A stretch of 64,000 bases of DNA. It comes from Drechslerella dactyloides. Lineage: Eukaryota > Ascomycota > Orbiliomycetes > Orbiliales > Orbiliaceae. A program made the position numbers and the translations under genes. Each line of letters opens with the position of its first letter. The stretch's first letter is position 1. Positions 36,105 through 46,830 of the stretch are shown piece after piece. The notes beneath the pieces are model-generated. The model had not been told where the DNA came from, searched no databases, and saw only the letters and a program-made list of their open reading frames with translations. The stretch is taken from NCBI GenBank assembly GCA_020064725.1, contig JAGTWJ010000006.1:1798001-1862000 (forward strand), in the 5' to 3' direction.

Positions 36105-37631
36105 TTAGAACTTAAAAGTAGTTAGAACAGCAGCGTGATCAGTCGTCCACTCGTTATCTTTATGCTGTCCATGCTCCTTGGGGTTCCCAACGACAACCGT
36201 CTTTGAATCAAGAACCTTAAGATTGCCCTTGAAATAGACAAAGTCAATACGATCCTGTGGCTCGGGCTTGCCGGTCACACCTCCTTCGACATTGGTGGGG
36301 TGCAACGGCGACCACGTCGTCCCTGGCACCGTGGCGGGGTCCGGGTTAGCAACCCGGAAAGAATCGACGAAGCCCGCTTCAGTTGGCTTGACAGATGTCG
36401 GCCAGGGTATATTGGCTTGACCACAATTCTTAGTCCGCAGAGCCTCCGTCCAGTCCAGGTGAGAAGGCGCATTGGCATCACCGACCAAGAATACAGGAGC
36501 CTTGTTTGCACCGGCGAGCTGGCCGTTCATTGTCTTCAAGATGAGTTCTACCTGGTCGATGCGCCTGGAGTCCGCTTCGCGTTTGAGCACTTGCTCGACG
36601 GTCATATTCCCGAAGCAAAAGTCATATGGCCCGTACGGTGTCCACTCCAAATGCATGGTCCAGAAGTTGATCTGAGAGGCTTCCCCATCAAGAGCAACAC
36701 GCATACCAGTGGCAGCATTATCGACGAGAGGGTATCCTTCCACAATTGGATACCGGCTGATGGTGCCAATATTTGCATGCTCAGGTGTCCAGTAGTACCA
36801 GCCAAGCGCGTCAGCCAACCGCTTAGGATGCCCTCCACTCGTATCCTGGAGACCAATAACGTCGACATTTGTTTCCACAATAAAGCGAACCTGCTTGCGG
36901 TGGGAATCCTTGACCTGCGAGCCGCCAAGCCACATGTTGAAAGTCATAGCACGGAATTCGGGGACTAATGGAGTCCCAGCAGGCCGAACTGGAATTGTAG
37001 CTTTCAAATCGCTAGTGGCTCCGTTCGAGCAAGTGGCTCTGATGACAATGGTATTATCAGTCGTATTCGCAGAATTTGCAGGAGTACCAGAGATAGTGCC
37101 GTCATTGCTGATTCGCGCCCAGTCGTTGCCGGAAAGTAATTGGAAAGCAACAGCAGTGCCGCCGTTTACTAGACCGCCAATCTTAGCCTCGTAGGCGTCG
37201 CCCTGGCGAGCATTTCTCAGAGTGATGCTGTTGACGATGAAGCTGAACGGAATGGGTGGAGTTGCCACTGTGACGGTGATAGGCTTGGCGAGTGGCTTAT
37301 ATCCTTCACGGGCCATGAAGCATGCTAGATAAGGGCCTCCAAGGAGAGTGTCGACATCCAGTCGGATGGTGCCTTTTGCTTCTGGCGCATATTTCCAAGT
37401 CAAAGCCGCTGACTCAGGCTTATCGGTGACAGTTGGGTCAACCGATGCTGGGTATATCGCGATCCAGTTGGTCTTGAATGGGTCCGAGGTCTCATAAGAG
37501 AATGTGATGGGTTCGCCGTCGATGACGGACAACGAGCCTACTGTTGCATTTATGGGAATCGCTTGGACTAAGCTTGTCGACGAAAAGAGGAAGGCGGACA
37601 CAGTCGCGGAAAAGACTGAAGAGAACAGCAT
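36105..37631 (-). CDS. Secreted endonuclease/exonuclease/phosphatase-fold protein
   Basis: An intronless ORF of 508 residues from the ATG at 37631. An upstream in-frame ATG at 37766 would add 45 residues before the signal peptide, so the downstream start is preferred. Residues 1-24 (MLFSSVFSATVSAFLFSSTS...) form a signal peptide. Residues about 25-130 are beta-rich, and about 140-220 resemble an Ig-like putative-adhesion repeat with SNDGTISGTPA. The C-terminal half is an EEP domain (PF03372): FRAMTFNMWLGG, HLEWTPYGPYDF, VFLVGDANAPSHLDW, RIDFVYFKG and TDHAAVLTTF. The metal-binding Glu usually found after Q in the second motif reads Asp here (GLQDTSGGH). A role in extracellular nucleic acid or phosphoester breakdown is inferred. 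Confidence 0.8.
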   Translation of the reverse strand: MLFSSVFSATVSAFLFSSTSLVQAIPINATVGSLSVIDGEPITFSYETSDPFKTNWIAIYPASVDPTVTDKPESAALTWKYAPEAKGTIRLDVDTLLGGPYLACFMAREGYKPLAKPITVTVATPPIPFSFIVNSITLRNARQGDAYEAKIGGLVNGGTAVAFQLLSGNDWARISNDGTISGTPANSANTTDNTIVIRATCSNGATSDLKATIPVRPAGTPLVPEFRAMTFNMWLGGSQVKDSHRKQVRFIVETNVDVIGLQDTSGGHPKRLADALGWYYWTPEHANIGTISRYPIVEGYPLVDNAATGMRVALDGEASQINFWTMHLEWTPYGPYDFCFGNMTVEQVLKREADSRRIDQVELILKTMNGQLAGANKAPVFLVGDANAPSHLDWTEALRTKNCGQANIPWPTSVKPTEAGFVDSFRVANPDPATVPGTTWSPLHPTNVEGGVTGKPEPQDRIDFVYFKGNLKVLDSKTVVVGNPKEHGQHKDNEWTTDHAAVLTTFKF

Positions 37632-38644
37632 GATAGGCGAAGATTTCTGACTGCAGAGGCGCCACTCTATAGACTGATGGTAGCGCGCTAACGAACTTTC
37701 GAATGCGAAGTGCGCCGCGAGTCCTTTTATAGAATTTCTTTCAAGCATCACAAATATCATGATCATGATACATCGGCGAAAGTGGCCGACTATGTTACAC
37801 GCGCATGGGTCTACCTAGACAGCCGAAACATCCATGCCCTGCGGCGGCAGAAGCGGCAGGCGTTATTGCCGAATCTGGGCAGTCGCAAACCCATCCCTGT
37901 CCGTGGGAGCTCTAAAATTGTTAACTCCGCGTCCGGCGTCTGATACATGAGACGAATCCAAGCTAAAGCAGCTGCGGAAGACAGCCTCGTTTAAGCTACA
38001 ATTAACGTGCCTGCAGGTAATGTCTCGCGCATATCCTTTCTAGAAGGTCTTAGGCGGTCCAATCCCCAAGCAGTAGGAGGACGTGGAATTGTAGTTCCGG
38101 TACCAAACGGCCGGTTTCGTTTCAGCCTGACCGCGCATGCAACTAATTCACGATGATCACGACTCATGACAAACGCATAGCAGCCGTTTTTTCATGCCAG
38201 AGCAGGAGTCTGAAACATATACTCAAAGCTCGTACCGCCATACCTGTATTCTATTGAGGTGGATAGTGCCCGGATGTTGGACTTCGCGAATTCGTCTCAA
38301 AAAAAATCTGCGTGCAGACGATGCACTTTGTCAACATTGACTTTGAAACAATACATATATCACGAATATGCTTATATATTCAACTGGGTACTCTCGGGAA
38401 TCGGAAACAGGTTGGCATCGAAGAATGATCAGACTGAGTCCATGATGGTATTCCGGGTGCTGCATCTGAATATAATCAAAGACTGAAAGGAGACCTGTCT
38501 GCGAAATTCAGCCGACTTCATAGCATTGGCTTGTTACCTCGTAGCAATATAAGAGGTGATTGCTGGTTAACTGATCAATACTATCGGCCATGAGATCCTC
38601 GGAGATTATTTGTATATTCATATATACATATATTGAGCAGCAGC
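37632..38644. other. Intergenic region
   Basis: Promoter side of the secreted EEP gene and 3' flank of the broken P450. The plus ORFs at 37710-37943 and 38259-38486 have no domain. Nothing else recognised. Confidence 0.4.
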
Positions 38645-40660
38645 TCAATCCTGATACTCCTCTACCGAAACAACCAAGTCTGTACCAGAATTTTTTACAA
38701 AGTTATCCGCCCAATAGTGCGACAACGCATTGTCTTCGTGTAGCGAAAACCTGAATCTTCTGAACAACAAAGCAATCGTGGTGTACAACTCCGCGAATGC
38801 GAGACTATGGATTTACTTCGGTGTTAGCAGTTTCAGAAAATATAAGCCGGGTGACAAATCAGTTCATACTTGCGCCCATAGCATGATCTCGAGCCTTTGC
38901 TGAAAGGCACCAGATATTTCTCTTCAAAAGAAGAACTACACGTAGATAACCAACGTTCTGGGTCAAACTTTTCGGGGTCTGGGTAGATATCTGGGTTGTA
39001 ATGCATCAAATAGCTGGACATTGATACTATCGCCTATATTTGTATAGGTATTTAGATCTCACGAATGCTTGATAGTTTGGGAATCTGAAAAGCTGAAGGA
39101 GAAACTTACGCCTTCCGGGATAAAGATTCCGGCTGCAGTGGTGCCGCCCTTTGGCACAATACGCGGTAGGCGTCCAGGAACTCCAGTTGCAGAGCGCAGT
39201 GTCTCCTTTATAAGAGCAGTCTAAAGCACCCATCCGAGGTTAGGCAGTTCGCAAACAAAAGATAGATATCTTTGACGTACTAGATAAGGAAGCCGCTCGC
39301 ACTTCATAAAAGTCATTTCATCACGGCTTAGATCCGGGAAAGCTTGAACGAGCTCTTGGTGGAGTCGCTCCTGAATCGAAGGATTAAGACACGCTTCAAA
39401 TACCGCCGCCGTAAGTGTTGCTGCTGTTGATTCCGACCCAGCCGCTACCATGCCTAGGTGACAGAACACTTTATTAGTCACCATACTTAGAGAAATATAC
39501 ATATATGCGTATAAGTGCACCGACTTACTCCAAGCTTCGCCAATAAGTGCATTACGCGATGGCCGTATGAATGACTTGGCATCATTTCCTTCCATCAATG
39601 ATTGGAAGATAGTGGTATGCGTCGTCTTTGCGCAGGCCTTAGTAGGATCTCTCAGAAATTCATCCACCTGATCCATACATATCTACAAATGCTGCATTAG
39701 TGTGCGAAAAGAGCAAAATATTTGGGCGGGTAGATGATAAGGCGGCTCACGGACCTTTTGCACGTCGACAATACCTCGAATATCCTCAGGCGAAATCCTC
39801 TTTACAAACCAGTAAGGCAAGGACTGGAAAGTACTCTGTATGGGCCAGAGAAAGTTGAAAACCCATACCGTCCTGAGTAAGTTTCTCATTCCTCGGAAGA
39901 AAGGGGAGTCAGGATCTCCATCGAGCATGTTCAAACTCTCACTGTATGCATACTCGCTGATAACATCAACGGTAAGACATCGAAATAACTTTCCAAGATA
40001 TACTCCCTTCCCGTTATCTGTACGGCTTGCTTGCGAGATAATAGAGGCGAGTTTATTTACATGAGCTCTGATGTTACTGTCGAGCTTGTAAATGTTAGCT
40101 TTGGAGAACAAAGCATTCAACATAATTCTTCGGTTTTTATGGACTGCATTGGACTTGATTCCCATGCTTGCATCGGACGTTCCGACAAAGTTGTAGTGAG
40201 GGCGGTAGTTCGAGAACTTGTAGTTTGGGGCGTAAGCTACTGAGTAAAATTCTGGGTCGTTTATATGAAGCTCATTTGGTCCAATCCGAATTATAGGGCC
40301 TGCGCCGTAATACAAACCATTAGATTAGAACGCAATTGATAGGAGGATCTAGTATCGCTTCTGGCCCGCAAGACAACTGGTATCTGCATGCATCTAAGGT
40401 CGAACAATGTGATGAAAGTTTAGGGGTATAGAGAACAAACCATATTTTTTATGCCACTCTTCATGCTTGAAGACGAATTGTCCATCCTGTATCGCATTCC
40501 AGTAGAACTCATACCACTGCGATATAATAGCAAGTCTCGACGGCGTTGGGTACTTTGCGAGTGGATGCAGAGGCGATATACGATACAACCATCGACAAAG
40601 AGTGAAAGCAATGTATCCAATAAAGGCATACAAGACACCCTGATAGCTGGCGAAAATCAT
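38645..40660 (-). pseudogene. Cytochrome P450 with a one-base frameshift
   Basis: Seven exons on minus: 40660-40441, 40299-39755, 39682-39529, 39453-39281, 39221-39110, 39033-38870 and 38804-38645. They align with the P450 at 24783-26672 along the whole length. Landmarks are visible: anchor helix, KYGPIIRIGPNE, AAGSESTAA in helix I, ETLR for ExxR, FDPERW, and FSKGSRSCYG for heme. Within exon 5 the run TTT at 39179-39181 has one T too many compared with the sister gene (GVPGRLPRIVP), shifting the frame before the heme loop. Exons on both sides otherwise splice perfectly. It is either a young pseudogene or a sequencing indel. Without the extra base the product would be 508 residues. Confidence 0.75.
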
Positions 40661-41710
40661 GTTGTACGGTGTAGGGGTGTAGTGAGCAGGATGCGTTTCA
40701 TTGACAGGATTGCTAGCCTTTGTTAACAGAATTTTATAACACAACTTGCTGTGCCATCTGGAGCGAAGCGGAAAACAGTGCCATCTCGGCTTTCCATATC
40801 CTGGGGGTGGGGCGTGTATATATCAAATTCTACTAAGGCAGCGTGAAAATGGATGCGCAAGTAGCGCGGATTACACGTGTACACTTCAGAGGGGATATCC
40901 ATCGGCCCACCGCGGCAAAGAAGGCTGGGTTTACGAGACTAGGTCCACAAAGACAAGACGAAGGAGCTAGGAGTGTCTTATCCGTGAATTTACTAGTCTC
41001 GGGATGTACTTACGTAACAATGAAAATTGATTGCTCACTAGCTCGCTTGATTGCTTGCTCACTTTTTCGATTGCGTGCTTGCTGTTTGATTGCTCGATCG
41101 TTGATTGCTCGATTGTCTGATATTGATTGCTCGATTGCCAGTCTAAACCGTGCGTGGATAGCGTCGTTTTTTCGAAAACGCTAAGGATGCTGCAGATCCG
41201 AGAATACGGGTTTTGGCAGCCGGTGGGTCCCGAAACACGCTATACGTGGCAGGGAAATGTTTGGCTTACGGGACCAACCCGGCACAGTACCTGGTCTCGG
41301 ACGCGAAACCTTTCCCTTCCTTGCCACTGTTGCGCGTCAGGCGCGCTAGCGCGGGCTGCGCGGGTTGCCCCTCGGGAAAAACCCCGTAGGAATCGAGCTG
41401 CGATGGTCGCGCTAGCTGGTCGGCGTGACTCTCATGTACATAAAGAGGCACTTTGTCCGACGAGAGTTAGACTAGTCTTCACTGCAAGGTCGACCCAACT
41501 CCACGGAATAGTTCCCTTGGCGCTTCTTCTTCATCCTCTTACACTCGACACATTTTTTATAGTTGGTCTTGTCATAACATCAAGAGCTTTCGGTCCGTCA
41601 CCCTATCTCCGATCCATTTATCTTCCAAGCGAATTTCTTAGTCTCCCATATGCATACGCAACAAACTTTTGAATTGGATTGCTAACATTGATACTTACGA
41701 TACAGCCGCC
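40661..41710. promoter_or_regulatory. Shared divergent intergenic region of the P450 and the NDxxDxxxD gene
   Basis: The broken P450 starts leftwards at 40660 and the next gene rightwards at 41711, so both promoters must lie in this 1.05 kb. It includes one GGTTTACGAGAC repeat (40928-40939) and a degenerate tandem array (41026-41140). No specific transcription-factor site is claimed. Confidence 0.45.
41026..41140. repeat. Degenerate TTGATTGCTCGAT tandem array
   Basis: At least eight imperfect copies of a TTGATTGCTCG unit follow each other with spacers of 0-10 bases, most clearly at 41086-41138. The array lies about 570-690 bp before the start codon of the downstream gene. Confidence 0.6.
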
Positions 41711-43564
41711 ATGATTAACACTAGGAAAATGAGATACACGCCAGAGGCGATGGCAGCGTTCAAGGCGGTTCCGGTTCACGTTGACGCCGTTACGTGCCCA
41801 CATGCACTAGTCCAGGCTCCAGAAAGGCCTTCTACCGGTCTTCCTTTCGCATATCTGAAGCAACTATACGACTACTTGTTTCTCCGGACCGCCACCAACA
41901 CAAACACTAATCTGAAATGCCAGGCCGCATTGAGCACAGTTCCTAAGGCAGGGCGGAAGATTGGAGTTTATCCACTCACTACTGCGCTTTCCTCATGGGT
42001 CAAGGACGCCATAGATAATTATCAGCCAGATCAGGCTACATCTGAGCTTATCGGCCCGTTTTCAGCGCAGTTCCTCAAGGTCGTCGATCAGGAGCGAGCT
42101 TCAAGCTCAGGACTGCACGACCTGGACCTGGTGCATCTCACGTACCGGGTTACTCTCGAGGTGGCTGCGGCGGTTCTCTTAGCCGCCGATGCAACTGAGG
42201 ACCCGGCCGAGTTCGAGGCAGAGCTACATTCATCTCAAGCTGGAGGAGACGACCAGTTCACACCTTGGGGCTTGCTATTGACGGGCCTGGACTGCCAGCC
42301 GCCTATTATCGGCCTGTTCCCGTTCTACCTCATGATGTGCCAGGCGTTCACATTCAGGCCAAACCCAGATAAGGAAGATTACGTATATGCAGCCTTGACC
42401 GGAGTCGACTGGGCAAGAGGTACGAACAAATACAGCAAGAAGTTTGCCAAATTTGAAGAACTTGCCAAAGCTTCTGTACCGACTCTCGACGACAAGGCTT
42501 CTGGCCAAGACCGTTCTTTCTGGCGGATCGCACTCGCATATCTCGCCGCCTTGCAAGGTTGCGAGAACTCAAGGCCATTTCGCACCCCAAAGGTAGCCGC
42601 CATTCAGCATGGACTTGACCCCGATCTCGCTATTACCATGCGTTCGCTTGACACGATTGGGACTGCCTATATGTGTAAGTATCGTGGCGATTCAATGATA
42701 TCCTATTAGATTCCCTAAGAACTAACTCGTCTCGATACAATAGGCGATGATGGTGCTGCTTTCTTGGACACAGCGGGTTTTGACTCGCTGGTAGGCACAG
42801 CGCTTGTCAATGATGTCATGGACCTTCACACGGATATCAAAACCGGAGAAACTCGAAACTTCCTACGCCTACTGTATCCTACGGGCTTCAGTATCGCCCA
42901 AGCCATGAAAACGGTTTCAACCTTGCTATCGGGAATGCTGGGTGAGATATACAGGGGTCACCGCAGGGCACGTTTCGATAACAGAGAGGATGGCCGCACT
43001 TCGGCTACCTCACCGCCTTACAGCATGAGCAGGGCCCGACATCGGCGAGTTTTCGAGACGCTGGAGAAATACATCACCAAGTATCCAAGCTTCTGGGACT
43101 GGACATGGGATATCTTGCAAATGGCCAAGGACCAAGTTACGGAAGCGGGTCTCAAAGAAACCCTCGCTGACGCTATCAAGCGTGCCGGAAGGCAGGAAGA
43201 TTTGCCTTCCTCCGCCACCACCAAATTCTTCGACGAATACTACAAGCTGGTAGAGACAGTGGGGCCTTTGGTGGACAAGTCGCCTTTGGGCGTTGATGCT
43301 AACTTGGCTCAGATCACTCGCGATATCCACCATTTGTGGCACGGGCAACTTTTAGACGACAACAAGGAGCCGGGCTGGGGACGTCAATTTGACATCAAAT
43401 CCGACAAGTTGTTGGGGGATGCTGGAAGAATGTTACTCGAGAATCCCAGTCAGGACGCCATGTACAAGTTTGCCATTGCGTATGGCAGAATGAGCATGTC
43501 GCTGCCATATATCGCCTATCATACTGTCGATGCCATTATACTGGCGTTTGGCGTTGTCAGCTAG
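41711..43564 (+). CDS. Unrecognised helical protein with NDxxDxxxD motif (terpene-cyclase-like?)
   Basis: Two exons (41711-42674, 42744-43564) separated by a 69-nt intron give 594 residues. The chosen ATG has a GCCGCC context and is the first in frame. The protein looks largely alpha-helical and mostly soluble; the most hydrophobic stretch is LLLTGLDCQPPIIGLFPFYLMM at about 190-215. No family was named with certainty. At 344-352 it reads NDVMDLHTD, matching both the first UbiA signature NDxxDxxxD and, loosely, the class I terpene synthase NSE triad (N-x3-S/T-x3-E). An Arg-containing RSLDTIG and CDD precede it by 20-35 residues, as a pyrophosphate sensor might. The few membrane segments argue against UbiA. 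Divergent pairing with a P450 fits a terpenoid role, but that is inference. Confidence 0.6.
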
Positions 43565-44323
43565 ACCGCGGCCGGGCCTTGTTGCCCAAACAGGCGAGAT
43601 AACTACGTCTGATTTACGAGACAATATTGGGCGGGCCATGTAGCGCCGTCGCAGTTTGGTTTACGAGACAACACGCAGCACAAATTGTTTTCAAGAAGGC
43701 TTTTTCCCGATGTTAGATAAACTGGATTCTAGTTAAAAATTGAATTTTCTTCTCTGTCACATAGTTGAATTTGCGTGCAATTGGTAAGATTGTTGGCGTT
43801 GATTGTGAATTACGGGAATGGTCGAATGCCTTTGTAGAGAGAGCGTGCTATATTTCTGCATGCTATAGAACCGCTTGAAGTTAATTCATCCTGGAAATAA
43901 TCGATACAGCTGAGGGAATTACTTAGTGGTCCCACTTGAGCTACGAATTCTGCAAGGTGACAGGTTGCACGAGATAATCATAACCACATGCATACTAAGT
44001 TCACACTGCAGTTCTATACGAAAGCGTCGACTATTCGTGGTCTCGTGAGCCAGAGCACACGGAGTAAACACTCGTACGTACCATATTTGGCGTGATGTCC
44101 CAAGCCAGTCGGCATCGTTTCCCAGAATCTCATGTATCATGCAGCCCAAGATTCACATCACCAGTAGACCACGAATCAGAATCGAAGAAATCCAAGCTAG
44201 TAGTCAACATTACACGGCATATGCCGATACCACAAAACTAATGCAAGACTGCCGTCGTAATTTGCTGCATATGCATCGATGCATCTCCTATCCTCGAAAA
44301 CGCATGTTGCCCGTCCTCTAGCC
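43565..44323. other. Intergenic region with TIR-like motifs
   Basis: Contains two right-end type motifs (GATTTACGAGACAAT at 43611-43625 and GGTTTACGAGACAA at 43658-43671) and one left-end type motif (TCTCGTGAGCCAGAG at 44041-44055). The short ORFs have no domain. Confidence 0.45.
43611..43672. repeat. Tandem pair of TTTACGAGACAA motifs
   Basis: Two copies 47 bp apart in the same orientation, about 50-100 bp after the stop codon of the preceding gene. They belong to the dispersed motif family described in the findings. Confidence 0.5.
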
Positions 44324-44738
44324 CTAAATTGCAGGCTTCTTTCTAACCACGTCTAGAAAGGTGCAGAATAACACTTCCTCAGACGTCAAAGTATTGCAAC
44401 TATCACCTTTCAACCTACAGCACTTCTCAGCAGAGCCACCTGTGAAACTAATAGCGGCAGCCGCCCCACCCACTCCGAGACCTCCAGCCGCAACTTGAGA
44501 AATCACACCGAGAGCAGCTCCACCAGCTCCCACACTTTGTAAGAAGGCAAACAGCGAACCAGCTTCAACCAGTCCAATCGAAGCCTGCCAACCGGCTGCA
44601 AGTGTGCCGGCCCCGACTCCGGCACTACCGAAGCCAAGCGCAGCGATTGCAGCAGGGGCTGCTAGCGCAGCTGCACCGACCACTATGCCAGCGGCAGCTG
44701 CGCGCCAGTGGCCACCTTCTTGATAGTCGCAAGTTTCC
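44324..44738 (-). CDS. ISG12/IFI6-like domain exon
   Basis: The minus-strand exon starts after an acceptor (CTCTAG at 44744-44739) and ends at TAG 44326-44324. It encodes about 138 residues. The hydrophobic Gly/Ala block IAALGFGSAGVGAGTLAAGW with QASIGLVEAGSLFAFLQSVG is the clearest ISG12/IFI6 (PF06140) signature in the window. The tail has CCRLKGDSCNTL and ends in RRK-like basic residues before PAI. No in-frame ATG with a good context precedes the domain in this exon, so an upstream exon is needed. The best candidate is the pseudokinase-like ORF ending at the C tract, joined by a 63-nt intron with donor GTGAGC. Confidence 0.6.
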
Positions 44739-44797
44739 CTAGAGTGACAAGTATATGACGTTAATAGACATGAAATACCCTCTACACAGGTGAAGGC

Positions 44798-44801
<4 letters not shown>

Positions 44802-44830
<29 letters not shown>

Positions 44831-45375
44831 AAGTACGAACTATTCTCTTTGATCAATTTGGCGAACTCTTCGCTCCAGAGTAGTAGTATTTCGAGGAGAT
44901 GTGACGAACGAAGCACCTCACGAGGGTATGACCCAGATTCGTACATAGACTGCGCTGAGGGACCGCTCAGTAACGCCCAAGGGTTTTTCCCGTGAATAAC
45001 GTAATATACCAAACATCCGACGGCGAACAGCTCTCTCCGGAGAGCCTTTTCCGGATCGCTTAAACCTAGCAGGCAAGATTCTGGGATCCAGAAGTGGGGC
45101 TTGTACTTGCGGAGTGTTTCGCCATTCGCTTGAGTCTGGTCGACTGGTTCGAAAACAGTATCGGAGGGGTTGGTCGGGTCGGCTGTGAAAATAAGCGGTC
45201 TTGGGTTGGCAGCTGTACGATTATTGGTCAGAGTTAGGGATATTTTGACGATTTCGGATGCAAGTTTCCGGCGGCCATCGCTAGTTAGTGCATTGCAGTT
45301 TAGGAACTCAGCGGGTGCCTTTGCGTTTGATGTAGCATGGAAGGTATTTGGGCTCCGTAGATGCCTTCTTGCCAG
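44802..45375 (-). other. Pseudokinase-like ORF ending in polyproline
   Basis: On minus the frame is open from 45375 (after CATAG, a possible acceptor) to the polyproline run. The segment PHFWIPESCLLGL ... RRELFAVGCLVYYVIHGKNP ... YPREVLRSSHLLEIL resembles the APE, DxFSLG and later C-lobe helices of protein kinases. The upstream part lacks a clear HRD or DFG, so catalysis is unlikely. It ends in nine Pro codons from the 28-nt C tract, then a good splice donor (GTGAGC). Earlier exons were not identified with confidence; 45463-45684 on minus contains LRASLVMFDDGTARLPF, which may belong. It may be the N-terminal part of the ISG12-like protein. Confidence 0.4.
44803..44830. repeat. 28-nt G homopolymer
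   Basis: An uninterrupted run of 28 G on plus, coding for polyproline on minus at the end of the pseudokinase-like ORF. Its length sets the frame in which that ORF reaches the next exon. Such runs are error-prone in sequencing and unstable in replication. Confidence 0.9.
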
Positions 45376-46830
45376 CTATGATCTCCATGATTTCGGTAGA
45401 GGACGTCGGATTTTAGGAAACTGTCAGTGTTGAAGTGGATAGTATACTATAAAGGCTGCGTGCTAGATTGAAGGAGTAATCAAGATGTAACGGTGTATAG
45501 TGTCCACTCTTAGTCCTGCGATGTTAAACGGTAGCCTTGCTGTGCCATCATCGAACATGACGAGACTCGCTCGAAGTTTCCACAAACATGCAATAATGAA
45601 TTTCAGGCATCTTAATGTCAAAACATATGCGCGGTATGTGGGTTCTGAGTCTCCGGACCATGCACATATGCGCAAACGCAACACTCGAGCACTCTACATG
45701 CATAAGATTCAAATGTGACCTATCACAAACATCAGCGCATGCCATGCCGCTGTATTCCGAGCCGAGGCTGGAAGGCTTTCGAAAGTTCTGATCAGGTGGG
45801 TCTTAAATCGACCGAAGTTAAACCGTGGCCATGGAAAGCTGGCACAGTGCTCCCAGGCCAAAAGCTCATGCATCCTCGTCGACGTCCTGCAGCCACGTCC
45901 TTAATATGTAGCCCATATAGCTAGAAGCATGCATGCTGTGCCGAAAGAGTCGCGTCTTGAATACGAACTGGAATTAATACGTGGCTGGACCTTGGCCAAG
46001 CTACTGCGTTACTACGGCACAGTAAATATTATTCCTAATGGCACGAGGCCGTGTCAATCATATACGCCGTTTGTGCCGAAAGCGTATGCGTATTTCATTG
46101 GTAGCATTTTCGTCTGCCGTTGACGCTGTGAGTCGATAGACAGGGCAGTATCCCATTTTTCAAGATTATGTACGTTGTAAACTTCTCTTTACGTTCATCA
46201 TCCGGCATGCATCATATCCTATTATTTTAAGCATTTTTCATACGACAAAGAAGCGCGCCGTGATACCGAGCCTGTTATTCTTGAGGCATGCTTCTATATT
46301 ATCTTACTACGCATGCATATGACGGTTTCTGTTCCACCCATCTATGCTCCATGCTCCGGCTTTGGCGTGCATACTTTGGTATCCGCTCGATAGCCGGGTG
46401 GACGCTCGAAGCCACCCACCCCTGGATGCCTTGCGGCCCTGGTAAATAGTGTGGAATTAATTTTCTCGGGTGCTTTACTGACTCGCGCGCGTGCCACATT
46501 GCTCTATTTCAGCCGGCCGAGCAGTTTGGTTTACGATACGCTTCTTTATTGGGTTTACATTTTTTTATCTGGTCTTTTATCAACATTGGGGTATTCAGAC
46601 ATCAAGATATCTATCTTTTTTGATCACAGATTACATTTTCAAAAACGGCAATTTGCAGAAGTTTCTGCATTTTGTGCGAATTTCTTTTGTAATAAAAGGA
46701 CTACTTATTTTTGCAGGCATATTGTGGCAGAAAAGACAGAAAATACCAACAATCCAAATTTTTTGCGGAAACCACAAATGAATTTCTCAAATTCGTTTTG
46801 GCAGTTTTTCAACTACAGAAAGGTTGATAT
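45376..46830. other. Long intergenic region
   Basis: Carries possible upstream exons of the pseudokinase-like ORF on minus (45463-45684) and a right-end type repeat GGTTTACGATACG at 46528-46540. Other ORFs are short, lack domains and overlap. Confidence 0.35.

Noticed and set aside
41711..43564. UbiA-type prenyltransferase assignment from NDxxDxxxD
   Set aside because: UbiA enzymes have eight or nine membrane helices and a second DxxD motif; neither is seen here.
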